Part shown: positions 16,172 through 23,405 of the stretch, piece by piece
How the letters are laid out: each line of letters opens with the position of its first letter
Position numbering within the stretch: the first letter of the stretch is position 1
Program-made: the position numbers and the translations under genes
Source of the DNA: an uncultured Clostridia bacterium
GTDB lineage: Bacteria; Bacillota; Clostridia; Oscillospirales; CAG-272
Assembly: GCA_947624945.1 (NCBI GenBank)
Contig: CANQMJ010000001.1
Span: 1-37,702, forward strand
DNA length: 37,702 nt
Direction: 5' to 3'
Notes under the pieces: generated by a model
Database searches by the model: none
Told to the model about the DNA's origin: nothing
What the model saw: only the letters and a program-made list of their open reading frames with translations

Positions 16172-18682
16172 ATGAAACATGCACATAAGCTCCCCACGCT
16201 TGCGCTTGCGGCGCTGATGCTCCTTTCCTCGTGCGCGCGTGACGTCGGCGACGGCGCGGACGGCACCGGCACCGGTGTCCCGGACAGCATGGACACGATG
16301 CCGGAGACTGCGTTTTCCGAGACGGGGCATCTGCTCGGCGTCTATTCCGACGACGGCGACACGTACACGTTCGGCACGTCGGTGACGGCGCTGCCGGAGT
16401 CGTGGAACCCACATGAGGAAACGGGCAGCGACGAGGAGAGCATACTCTCGTATACGACCGACACGCTGTATAAGTTCGAGTACAATAACGATTTCACAGG
16501 TGCAGTTCTCGTGCCGTCGATGGCGGAGAGCTATCCCGTGGACGTGACCGCCGACTACGCGGGGCAGTACGGCGTCGAGTCGGCAGAGACGGGGAGAGCG
16601 TATAAAATAATGCTGCGCGACAGTCTCCGTTACGATAACGGCGAGGCGATAACGGCGGCCGATTTTGTCGAATCGTTCCGTCTGATACTGTCCGAAGGCG
16701 TAAGAAACGGCGAGATGTCGGACATCGTCGGCGCGGACGAATACGCGGCGGGCGGCGGCGAGGTGTTCGAGAGCTTTATATCCGAGGATTTCGGTGCGGA
16801 CGAGTACATAATGCCGGACGCGCTCGACGTGACAGACGGCGTACTCTGCCGCGACGGATGCCCGGTCGTCGTAAACATAAACGACGGCGGGCGCTGGAGC
16901 GTGCAGTCGCTGTACGAGTATAACGAGATGCGCCGTTTCGACGGCGCGACGGCGGACGATACGGCGGCGTCCGACGCGTACGCGCATCTCGCGGACGCTG
17001 CCGACGCGGACGGTATAGTGTATCTGACGCCGGGGCTCGCCGCCGATATGCAGCTTTGCATAGCACGGCTCAACGGCTTTGACAGCGTCGAGGCGCGGTA
17101 TGAGGCGGTCGGCGATTATGCGTACACGGAATTCGAGGAGATGGCGTACGTCATAGTCGACAGACCCGCTGTCACATATGAGCGGAACGTGGGATTTTTC
17201 GCGCCGTCGGAGCGCGAGCTCGTCGTCGTGTTCGAGGAGCCGCTGACGGACGAATTCGCGCTGCTCCACAGACTTAACACGAATTTCGGGCTCGTATATC
17301 TGCCGCTCTACGAGCGCGACGGCGAAAGCTACGCGACGAGCGTTGAAACCTACGTCGGTTTCGGACCGTACGCGCTGACGGTGTACGCGGCGGGGTCGCG
17401 CGTCATGCTCGAACGCAACGCATACTGGCACGGCTACGGCGAGGGCGAGTACATAGACGGCACATACATGGCGGACCGCGTCGAGATGACGGTTTTGCCC
17501 GACGACGAGCACAGACTGCGCTCGTTTCTGTCGGGACAGATGGACGAGGTCGAGCTGTCGCCGTCCGACGCGAGAGTGTATATAGGCGGCGGCTACACGG
17601 TCTACACCGAAAGCGCGGCGACATGGATAATGGCGATGAATCCCGACGCGGAGCGTCTTGCGGAGGCGGAAAAGAGCGCAAGACCCGCGACCGAGGGTAA
17701 CGAAGTCAACAAGACTGCGCTGACGGTGCGCGAGTTCAGGCTCGCGCTGTCGTACGCGACCGACCGTGTAGGCTTTGTGCGCACGGTATCGCCGACGTCG
17801 ACGTATGCGCTCGGCATATTCTCGGACGCGGTAGTGGCGGACACGTCGCTCGGCGTGCCGTACCGCGATACCGAATACGGCGCGGACGCGATATCGGAAA
17901 TATGGGGCGACGCGGAAGCGGAATCGGCTGGATACGACGTCGACGCGGCGCGCGAATACTTCGACAAAGCATACGAGATAATGTGCGATGACATGCTTTT
18001 ATCAAAAGATGCAATCGACTCCGGCGGCTGGGAAGTGCAGATAATAGTCGGCAAGCCGACGAACAACGAATACTGGACGCGCGGACTCGAATTCCTCTCC
18101 GACTGCTGGCTCGACGCCGCCGTCGGGACGCCGTTTGAGGGAAAACTCGTCATAAAGGAGAGCCGTGCTCTCGGCGAGGTCGCGTTCTCGGACGCGCTGA
18201 GAGACGGCAGGGTCGACATGCTGTTCTCTGTCGGCTACGGCGGCGACGGCTACGAATACGACCCGTACTCGCTGCTCGGCTGCTACACGGGCGATATCGC
18301 CTACGACGCGTTTACAGATAAGAGAACGATCGAGGTAAAAGTCAAACTCGGCGAGCGCGAGGTTACGGCGAGCCTTTACGACTGGTCGCAGCTTTTATGC
18401 GGCGAGGACACGGACGCTGATATAAGCGTCGACGTGAGCCGCGGCTCGGTGCGGTCGGAGATACTGTCCGCGTGTGAGGCGGCGATACTGCGCGAGGCGC
18501 GCATAATCCCGCTTATGACGGACGCGAAAACGTCGCTGCGCGGCGAGCGCATCATGTACGGCACAGACAAAGCTGTGACAGGCATGGGACACGGCGGCAT
18601 CGAGTGGATGAAGTTCACGATGGACGACGACGACTTTTCCGACTATATAGACGAGCGCGGCGGCGAGCTCGAGTACAGATAA
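16172..18682 (+). CDS. Extracellular solute-binding lipoprotein, family 5 (oligopeptide/dipeptide type)
   Basis: The protein has 836 residues. A signal sequence ends in the lipobox LMLLSSC (Cys21). The family-5 core follows, with TFGTSVTALPESWNPHEE near the mature start, MLRDSLRYDNGEAITAADFVESFRL (about 150), FGPYALTVYAAGSRVMLERNAYW, and EFRLALSYATDRVGFV near the C-terminal lobe. Such proteins deliver peptides or other ligands to ABC permeases. At 836 residues it is much longer than the usual 500-600, and no permease or ATPase gene is adjacent. It may serve a transporter encoded elsewhere or act as a sensor. AAGGA (16156-16160) precedes the ATG. Confidence 0.85.
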   Translation: MKHAHKLPTLALAALMLLSSCARDVGDGADGTGTGVPDSMDTMPETAFSETGHLLGVYSDDGDTYTFGTSVTALPESWNPHEETGSDEESILSYTTDTLYKFEYNNDFTGAVLVPSMAESYPVDVTADYAGQYGVESAETGRAYKIMLRDSLRYDNGEAITAADFVESFRLILSEGVRNGEMSDIVGADEYAAGGGEVFESFISEDFGADEYIMPDALDVTDGVLCRDGCPVVVNINDGGRWSVQSLYEYNEMRRFDGATADDTAASDAYAHLADAADADGIVYLTPGLAADMQLCIARLNGFDSVEARYEAVGDYAYTEFEEMAYVIVDRPAVTYERNVGFFAPSERELVVVFEEPLTDEFALLHRLNTNFGLVYLPLYERDGESYATSVETYVGFGPYALTVYAAGSRVMLERNAYWHGYGEGEYIDGTYMADRVEMTVLPDDEHRLRSFLSGQMDEVELSPSDARVYIGGGYTVYTESAATWIMAMNPDAERLAEAEKSARPATEGNEVNKTALTVREFRLALSYATDRVGFVRTVSPTSTYALGIFSDAVVADTSLGVPYRDTEYGADAISEIWGDAEAESAGYDVDAAREYFDKAYEIMCDDMLLSKDAIDSGGWEVQIIVGKPTNNEYWTRGLEFLSDCWLDAAVGTPFEGKLVIKESRALGEVAFSDALRDGRVDMLFSVGYGGDGYEYDPYSLLGCYTGDIAYDAFTDKRTIEVKVKLGEREVTASLYDWSQLLCGEDTDADISVDVSRGSVRSEILSACEAAILREARIIPLMTDAKTSLRGERIMYGTDKAVTGMGHGGIEWMKFTMDDDDFSDYIDERGGELEYR

Positions 18683-18715
18683 TGGATTTGAGCATAAAAA
18701 ATAAATAAAACCTAC

Positions 18716-18744
18716 TTGAAAAATCGTCCGTTTTATTGTATGAT
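18716..18744 (+). promoter_or_regulatory. Sigma-A promoter for the FGGY kinase
   Basis: TTGAAA (18716-18721), 17 bp, TATGAT (18739-18744), 42 bp upstream of the start codon. The kinase is therefore probably expressed separately from the solute-binding protein. Confidence 0.6.
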
Positions 18745-18786
18745 AATAACAGATGATCCGCACCGCGGAAAACGGAGGTATTACAT

Positions 18787-20385
18787 ATGGACAAGAACGA
18801 GATAAAAAAGGCGATAGAGAGCGGTAAGACCGTTATCGGCATCGAGCTCGGCTCGACGCGCATTAAATCGGTTCTTATCGGCGACGATTTCACTCCCATC
18901 GTGTCCGGCTCCCACGACTGGGAAAACCGGCTTGAGAACGGCGTTTGGACTTACAGCGAGGAAGCGATATGGGAGGGCGTCCGCGACAGCTACGCGAAGC
19001 TCGCGGCGGCGGTCAAGGACGAATACGGCGTGACGCTGCGCCGCGTCGGCGCCATCGGATTTTCCGCGATGATGCACGGCTACCTCGTATTCGACGAGAC
19101 TGGCAAGATGCTCGTGCCGTTCCGCACATGGCGCAACTCGATAACGGGCGAGGCGTCCGCGATACTCTCCGAGAAGTTCCACTTCAACATTCCTCAGCGC
19201 TGGAGCATCTCGCATCTGTATCAGGCGATACTCAATAACGAGCCGCACGTCCCGAACATACGCTTCATCACGACGCTCGCGGGTTACATTCACTGGAAGC
19301 TGACGGGCGAGCGCGTGCTCGGCATCGGCGACGCGTCGGGCGTGTTCCCCATCGACCAGTCGACGAACAATTACGACGAGTGGCTGATAAAGAAATTCGA
19401 CGACATGATAGAGGATAAGCACTATCCGTGGAAGCTCGCGGACATACTGCCGAAGGCGGTGATGGCGGGCGAGTACGCGGGCGTACTTACGACGACGGGC
19501 GCGAAGCTGCTCGACCCGTCGGGCAACCTCGAGGCTGGCATACCGTTCGCGCCGCCGGAGGGCGACGCCGGCACGGGCATGACGGCGACGAACAGCGTCG
19601 CGCCGCGCACGGGCAACACGTCGGCGGGCACGTCCGTGTTCGCGATGGTGGTGCTCGAGCGTCCGCTCAAGGGTTACTATCCCGAGATCGACATAGTTAC
19701 GACGCCTACGGGCAAGCTCGTCGCGATGGTGCACTGCAATAACTGCACCTCCGACCTCAACGGCTGGGTCGACATGTTCGCCGAAGTCCTGCATGAGGCG
19801 GGCTGCGACATACCGAAGTGGAAGCTGTACGACATATTCTACTTCAAATCCGAGGAGGGCGACGCCGACTGCGGCGGGCTCATGTCGTACGGCTACGTGT
19901 CGGGCGAAAACGTCACCGGCATGGACATCGGCAGACCGCTGTTCGTGCGCACGCCGGACGGCAATTTCAACCTCGCCAACTTCACGCGCACGGTGCTGTT
20001 CTCAACGCTCGGCGCGCTTAAAATCGGACTCGATATCCTCTTTGAGGAGGAGGGCGTCAAGGTCGATATGATGTACGGTCACGGCGGACTGTTCAAGACG
20101 GAGCGCGTCGGTCAGAGCTATCTCGCGGCGGCTATCAATTCACCCGTCACCGTCATGAAGACGGCGGGCGAGGGCGGCCCGTGGGGCATGGCGTTGCTCG
20201 CGTCCTACCTCGTCAACAAGGAAAACGGCGAGACGCTCGAGGACTTCCTCGCAAATAAGGTGTTCAAGGGCGAACAGGGCACGACGCTCGAACCCGACCC
20301 GAAGAACGTCGAGGGTTTCACGCGCTTCATCGAGCGCTACCGCGCGGGACTTCCCGTCGAAAAAGCGGCGACCGAGAATCTGTAA
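18787..20385 (+). CDS. FGGY-family carbohydrate kinase
   Basis: The 532-residue protein has the two-domain actin-like fold of sugar kinases. It carries phosphate-1 motif GIELGSTRIKSVLIG (18-32), SAMMHGYLVFD, GDASGVFPID, the glycine-rich GDAGTGMTATNSVAPRTGNT, GTSVFAMV, and the adenosine-site region MYGHGGLFKTERVGQSY plus KTAGEGGPWGMALLASY. It phosphorylates a sugar or polyol with ATP; pentulose kinases (xylulo- or ribulokinase) are the nearest guess. Sugar specificity cannot be fixed. With the GH43-like glycosidase in the same window, pentose use is a reasonable inference. GGAGG (18774-18778) precedes the ATG and a strong terminator follows. Confidence 0.88.
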   Translation: MDKNEIKKAIESGKTVIGIELGSTRIKSVLIGDDFTPIVSGSHDWENRLENGVWTYSEEAIWEGVRDSYAKLAAAVKDEYGVTLRRVGAIGFSAMMHGYLVFDETGKMLVPFRTWRNSITGEASAILSEKFHFNIPQRWSISHLYQAILNNEPHVPNIRFITTLAGYIHWKLTGERVLGIGDASGVFPIDQSTNNYDEWLIKKFDDMIEDKHYPWKLADILPKAVMAGEYAGVLTTTGAKLLDPSGNLEAGIPFAPPEGDAGTGMTATNSVAPRTGNTSAGTSVFAMVVLERPLKGYYPEIDIVTTPTGKLVAMVHCNNCTSDLNGWVDMFAEVLHEAGCDIPKWKLYDIFYFKSEEGDADCGGLMSYGYVSGENVTGMDIGRPLFVRTPDGNFNLANFTRTVLFSTLGALKIGLDILFEEEGVKVDMMYGHGGLFKTERVGQSYLAAAINSPVTVMKTAGEGGPWGMALLASYLVNKENGETLEDFLANKVFKGEQGTTLEPDPKNVEGFTRFIERYRAGLPVEKAATENL

Positions 20386-20406
20386 TATAGCAGCTTAATA
20401 CAAACC

Positions 20407-20450
20407 GCAGCGCAGAAAGCATTTCGCTTTCTGCGCTGCATTTATATTTT
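20407..20450 (+). terminator. Rho-independent terminator after the FGGY kinase
   Basis: A 14-bp perfect stem (20407-20420 with 20426-20439), a 5-base loop and a T-rich tail follow the stop by 22 bases. Confidence 0.9.
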
Positions 20451-20459
20451 AAGATGAAT

Positions 20460-20494
20460 ATTGTATTGCAATCCGCAATACAATATGATATAAT
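20460..20494 (+). promoter_or_regulatory. Promoter and overlapping operator of the toxin-antitoxin operon
   Basis: The -35 TTGCAA (20466-20471), a 17-bp spacer and the -10 TATAAT (20489-20494) are clear. A perfect inverted repeat, ATTGTATTGC (20460-20469) and GCAATACAAT (20475-20484) with a 5-base gap, covers the -35 box and half the spacer. Repressor bound there would block RNA polymerase. RelB/DinJ-type antitoxins are known to repress their own operons through ribbon-helix-helix binding to such palindromes. Confidence 0.85.
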
Positions 20495-20519
20495 CGGGTA
20501 TAGAAAGGCGGTGATAATC

Positions 20520-20816
20520 ATGCCGACAAAAAGCGCAAACGTGACGGCTCGCGTTCAGCCCGAGATAAAGCGTCAGGCGGAGGCGGTTCTTGAGAGGATA
20601 GGACTGCCCGTTTCGGTCCTGATAGATACACTGTACAGACAGATAATAATGACGGGCGGAGTTCCGTATTCGCTGACTGTGCCGAAGCTGCCGACGAGAG
20701 ACGGCTTGACAGATGAGCAATTTGACGAGATGATGGAAAAAGGCTTTGATCAGGCAAGATCGGGCGACGGAGTGTCCGTTGACGAAGCATTTGCGAAGAT
20801 CCGCGACGGTATCTGA
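20520..20816 (+). CDS. RelB/DinJ-family antitoxin
   Basis: The product has 98 residues. The N-terminal ribbon-helix-helix (about 5-45) shows NVTARVQPEIKRQAEAVLER and LPVSVLIDTLYRQIIMTGGVP, the RelB/DinJ signature. The C-terminal part is acidic (GLTDEQFDEMMEKGF, DEAFAKIRDGI) and should wrap the toxin. It neutralises the RelE-like toxin and, with it, represses the promoter. I use the ATG at 20520, preceded by AAAGGCGGTGAT; the longer open frame from 20454 overlaps the promoter and is rejected. Confidence 0.9.
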   Translation: MPTKSANVTARVQPEIKRQAEAVLERIGLPVSVLIDTLYRQIIMTGGVPYSLTVPKLPTRDGLTDEQFDEMMEKGFDQARSGDGVSVDEAFAKIRDGI

Positions 20817-21160
20817 GCAGGGGGTATGAGATAAAGCTGACTTCGCAGGCAGTCGGGCAGATCGAGGAGACTGTGCAGTATATATCCAAAGTTCTGCTCG
20901 AGCCGCAAACCGCAAGAAATTGGGCGGATACGATGCAACGTGAGATCGAGAATCTGCACTCTATGCCGCAAAGATATCCTCTTGTTGAGGATGAGCCGTG
21001 GCATACAAAGGAAATACGCAAAATGCTTGTCGGAAATTTCCTTGTTTACTATTTTGTTGATGAGGAAAGCAAAACCGTGTGGGTCACGGCTGTGATATAC
21101 GGACGGAGAGATCAGCTCGCGGCGCTGCTCGACATGACGCCGGATGATGCGGAGCGATAG
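20813..21160 (+). CDS. RelE/ParE-superfamily toxin, non-standard start
   Basis: The frame encodes the RelE/YafQ-like fold: a first strand YEIKLTSQAVGQIEE, the helix pair TARNWADTMQREIENLHSMPQRYP, then EIRKMLVGNFLVYYFVDEE and VWVTAVIYGRRDQ. Toxins of this type cleave mRNA on the ribosome. No ATG, GTG or TTG lies in frame before the first beta strand. The GTG at 20873 would delete that strand. The only plausible start is CTG at 20813, giving 115 residues; it overlaps the antitoxin stop TGA (20814-20816). That suggests translational coupling with weak initiation, or alternatively a lost or shifted start (pseudogene or sequence error near the G-run at 20820-20824). Identity is confident, the start is not. 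Confidence 0.8.
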   Translation: MSRGYEIKLTSQAVGQIEETVQYISKVLLEPQTARNWADTMQREIENLHSMPQRYPLVEDEPWHTKEIRKMLVGNFLVYYFVDEESKTVWVTAVIYGRRDQLAALLDMTPDDAER

Positions 21161-21207
21161 ATCGATGTGTATACGTATATCAGTGCGTATGATTCTTTAA
21201 CAAAACT

Positions 21208-21235
21208 CCGGGCGTTTCCGAAAGGAAACGCCCGG
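21208..21235 (-). terminator. Terminator of the minus-strand transporter gene
   Basis: A 12-bp perfect stem (21208-21219 with 21224-21235) and a GAAA-type tetraloop. Read on the minus strand it is followed by AGTTTTGTT. It separates the convergent toxin and transporter genes and may stop transcription in both directions. Confidence 0.85.
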
Positions 21236-21262
21236 CGCACTTATATAATCATTTTCACCGCG

Positions 21263-22426
21263 TCACAGGGCCTTTATCAGAAATTCAAATCCGACGAGAA
21301 CGGCGAGGAACGCGAAGTTGAAGAGCGAAAACTCGGCGACGTATTTCAGTGCCTTGCCCGGATTGTGCTTCACGTACTCGCGGAACGTGATGAGGCTCGC
21401 GAGCGACGCTATGAGCGAGCCGACGCCGCCGACGTTGACGCCGACGAGCAGGTCGGCGTAGTCGGAGGTGAACTGCGACAGCAGTATCGCCGACGGGACG
21501 TTGCTGATGAACTGGCACGACAATGTGCTGAACAAAAGCGTGCTCTTGTCGAGCAGCATCGAGAAGAAGTCGCGCACGACGCCGATGCGCGCCATGTTGC
21601 CGGAGAAGATGAAGAAGAATACGAACGTCAAGAGCAGAGGATAGTCGACCTCGGTAAGCGCATGACGGTCGGCGAAGAACAGCACTATCGGGATCACGAT
21701 GAGTCCTATCCAGTACGGTATGCCGCGGAACACGATCGCTATCGCGAGCGCGAACAGCACAAGGTACAATGCGGCGCGCCGCGGGTCGACGTTGTCGTGA
21801 CCGTCCTCGACGGACAGCGGCTCGGGCTTGACGAAGATGAAGCAGCATGCCGTTATCATCGCGACCGAAAGCACGAACGGCGGCGCCATTATGGACATGA
21901 ACTCGCCCGTCGGTATGCCGAACTTAGTGTAGAGATACAGGTTCTGCGGGTTGCCGAACGGCGTCAGCATGCCGCCGAGATTGGCGGCGATGTTCTGCAT
22001 GATAAAGGTGAACGCCATGTACTTCTGCTTGCCGGTCGTGGACAAAACGAGATATCCGAGCGGCAGGAATGTGAGCAGCGCCATATCGTTGGCGATCAGC
22101 ATCGAGCCGATGAATGTTATGTACACGAGCGCGAGTACGCTCATGCGCGCGTTCTTGAACAGCGCCACGACTCTGTGCGCGAGCATGTAGAAGAAATTGA
22201 TGTCGCGCAGTGCGCACACGACGGCGAGCACGCAGAACAGACACGTCAGCGTCTTGAGATCGAAATAGCCCGCGTAGCTCTCGTCAACGGGTACGATTAT
22301 GCTCGTCACAGTCGCCGCTATGAGCGCTATGACCATCACTACATTCTTTTTTGCAAATCCGACCGCAGCCGACGCCGCCTTGTGCGCGCGAACCGCTGCG
22401 GTCACATGCTGTGCCTCAGTCACCAT
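21263..22426 (-). CDS. SLC13/ArsB/CitM-like anion transporter
   Basis: This 387-residue membrane protein has about ten hydrophobic segments. Signatures are MLIANDMALLTFLPLGYLVL and NIAANLGGMLTPFGNPQNLYLY, the latter matching the substrate-site hairpin of the ion-transporter superfamily (citrate, arsenite and divalent-anion carriers). A symmetrical second motif, LSCQFISNVPSAILLSQFT, lies in the C-terminal half. The substrate cannot be fixed: dicarboxylate, citrate, sulfate and arsenite carriers all share this layout. The minus-strand start at 22426 follows GGAAGGAAG by 10 bases and lies behind a consensus promoter. It is a single-gene unit. Confidence 0.88.
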   Translation of the reverse strand: MVTEAQHVTAAVRAHKAASAAVGFAKKNVVMVIALIAATVTSIIVPVDESYAGYFDLKTLTCLFCVLAVVCALRDINFFYMLAHRVVALFKNARMSVLALVYITFIGSMLIANDMALLTFLPLGYLVLSTTGKQKYMAFTFIMQNIAANLGGMLTPFGNPQNLYLYTKFGIPTGEFMSIMAPPFVLSVAMITACCFIFVKPEPLSVEDGHDNVDPRRAALYLVLFALAIAIVFRGIPYWIGLIVIPIVLFFADRHALTEVDYPLLLTFVFFFIFSGNMARIGVVRDFFSMLLDKSTLLFSTLSCQFISNVPSAILLSQFTSDYADLLVGVNVGGVGSLIASLASLITFREYVKHNPGKALKYVAEFSLFNFAFLAVLVGFEFLIKAL

Positions 22427-22453
22427 GAAACATGCACTTCCTTCCGAACGAAT

Positions 22454-22482
22454 ATTATAGTAATATAATTATTAAATGTCAA
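22454..22482 (-). promoter_or_regulatory. Consensus sigma-A promoter of the transporter gene
   Basis: On the minus strand TTGACA (22477-22482), 17 bp, TATAAT (22454-22459). Both hexamers are perfect. Confidence 0.88.
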
Positions 22483-22537
22483 GCGGGAGAGGAAAAACTT
22501 TTTGAAAAAAATAGAATTTGATACAGCAAAACCGCAT

Positions 22538-22597
22538 CGTGCCGTAGGCTTTCTCAACCACACCTACATGCACCGTGCTCGTGCGCTGTTCGGCGCT
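22538..22597 (+). repeat. Structured intergenic repeat, copy 1 (partial)
   Basis: It begins CGTGCCGTAGGCT like copy 2 and shares the CACCTAC and GCTCGTGCG blocks and the final CGGCGCT. It stops at about half the length of copies 2 and 3. The TCGT-loop hairpin is kept (22575-22578 with 22583-22586). Confidence 0.7.
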
Positions 22598-22612
22598 ATA
22601 GCTGACGGGCAA

Positions 22613-22733
22613 CGTGCCGTAGGCTTCGCGGCTTCACCTACGTGCACATCGCTCGTGCGATGACGGCGCTCCCAGCGTCAAACGCAGACACGACGCTTAG
22701 ACGGCGCACTCGCCATGCCGCGAGGGAGCTGTT
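22613..22733 (+). repeat. Structured intergenic repeat, copy 2
   Basis: This full-length copy of about 121 bp is in direct orientation to copy 1. It can form a bulged stem (CGTAGG with CCTACG) and a 6-bp hairpin CATCGC-TCGT-GCGATG (22647-22662). The end block CGCGAGGGAGCTGTT is shared with copy 3. Confidence 0.75.
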
Positions 22734-22837
22734 ATGCCGAAGTGTTGACGCGGTCTACGCCCTGTCGCCTCTTTTGCCGCCGATTGAATCACATCGACGG
22801 CACGCTGTGTCGCTTTCGGGGATCATTAATGGGGCTG

Positions 22838-22861
22838 GGAGATTCCGCAAGCGGAATCTCC
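22838..22861. repeat. 11-bp perfect hairpin
   Basis: GGAGATTCCGC and GCGGAATCTCC flank a 2-base centre. There is no T-run. It lies in the non-coding region between repeat copies 2 and 3. Confidence 0.6.
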
Positions 22862-22973
22862 TTACGACATTGGAAAGAGTCCCTTAATACGCGTGTATTC
22901 GTCGTGCGTAGGACGAAGTGAACACTTTATGCTGTGAGCTTATAAAAAATTCACACTAATTTGTGAAAAATAC

Positions 22974-23002
22974 TTGACAAATCACGAAAAATGTGGTATA
23001 AT
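22974..23002 (+). promoter_or_regulatory. Consensus sigma-A promoter with no evident gene
   Basis: TTGACA (22974-22979), 17 bp, TATAAT (22997-23002), both perfect. A palindrome TTCACA-N6-TGTGAA (22950-22967) lies just upstream of the -35 box and could be an operator. The next gene starts 400 bp later and has its own promoter. The transcript would run through repeat copy 3 in antisense. A short TTG-initiated frame of about 40 codons begins near 23028 after AAAGAGGTG, but I do not recognise its product. Confidence 0.75.
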
Positions 23003-23051
23003 ATAGGCAGTTAAGGGAAAGAGGTGTTTGCAGGCCCGGCGGGGGGCTGCG

Positions 23052-23172
23052 AACAGCTCCCTCGCGGCGGGGCGATATCGTCGTCCAAACGTCGTGTCTG
23101 CGTCGAACCGTGTTGCGCCGTCAACGCACGAGCGTGGTGCGCGTAGGTGAAGCTGCGAAGCCTTACGGCGGC
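23052..23172 (-). repeat. Structured intergenic repeat, copy 3 (inverted)
   Basis: On the minus strand it aligns with copy 2 over the whole 121 bp. Shared blocks include GGCTTCGC, GCTTCACCTACG, GCTCGTGCG, TGACGGCG, CGCAGACACGACG and GCGAGGGAGCTGTT. The TCGT-loop hairpin is kept with a changed base pair. Confidence 0.75.
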
Positions 23173-23331
23173 AGTTCGTCGCTGACGCGCCGACCTGCGA
23201 CACGTTTCCGCTTCGCGGAAAGTGTGGCGTTGCCATCGTTTGGACGGCGAATTTATAAAATGATGTATACTTTATGCAAAAACTAAAACAAAAAACATTT
23301 TCATTCCGACATGGAATTTTTGCATGTTCTC

Positions 23332-23360
23332 TTGACAAAAACGAAAACGTATGATATTCT
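23332..23360 (+). promoter_or_regulatory. Sigma-A promoter of the RHH gene
   Basis: TTGACA (23332-23337), 17 bp, TATTCT (23355-23360). A small palindrome GCTC-N6-GAGC follows at about 23367-23380, a possible operator at the transcription start. Confidence 0.65.
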
Positions 23361-23405
23361 ATTTATGCTCCGATTAGAGCATATTCTTGCTACAGAGGTA
23401 CATTT

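Larger units (their letters stand above)
22483..23405. other. Long non-coding region between transporter and RHH gene
   Basis: No open frame here has a ribosome-binding site together with recognisable protein character. The region holds three copies of a structured repeat (22538-22597, 22613-22733, 23052-23172), a perfect 11-bp hairpin at 22838-22861, an operator-like palindrome at 22950-22967, an orphan promoter (22974-23002) and the promoter of the next gene (23332-23360). Confidence 0.7.

Noticed and set aside
15737..17512. 591-codon minus-strand frame across the inverted-repeat element and the binding-protein gene
   Set aside because: It runs through hairpins and the antisense of a real gene, with Arg/Val/His-rich composition and no domain.
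21167..22468. 433-codon plus-strand frame opposite the transporter
   Set aside because: It is rich in Arg, Glu and His without domain character and is the antisense shadow of a clear membrane protein with promoter, ribosome-binding site and terminator.
22642..22921. Two overlapping small frames of 68-81 codons in the non-coding region
   Set aside because: They have no ribosome-binding site and fall partly in the repeat copy, and the translations have no family character.
22982..23338. 118-codon minus-strand frame covering repeat copy 3
   Set aside because: It lies antisense to the orphan promoter, spans the structured repeat and ends inside promoter DNA; the substitutions between repeat copies do not look codon-constrained.
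22427..23405. CRISPR array or tRNA cluster
   Set aside because: The repeats are too long, too few, divergent and partly inverted for CRISPR, and no cloverleaf or tRNA consensus bases were found.
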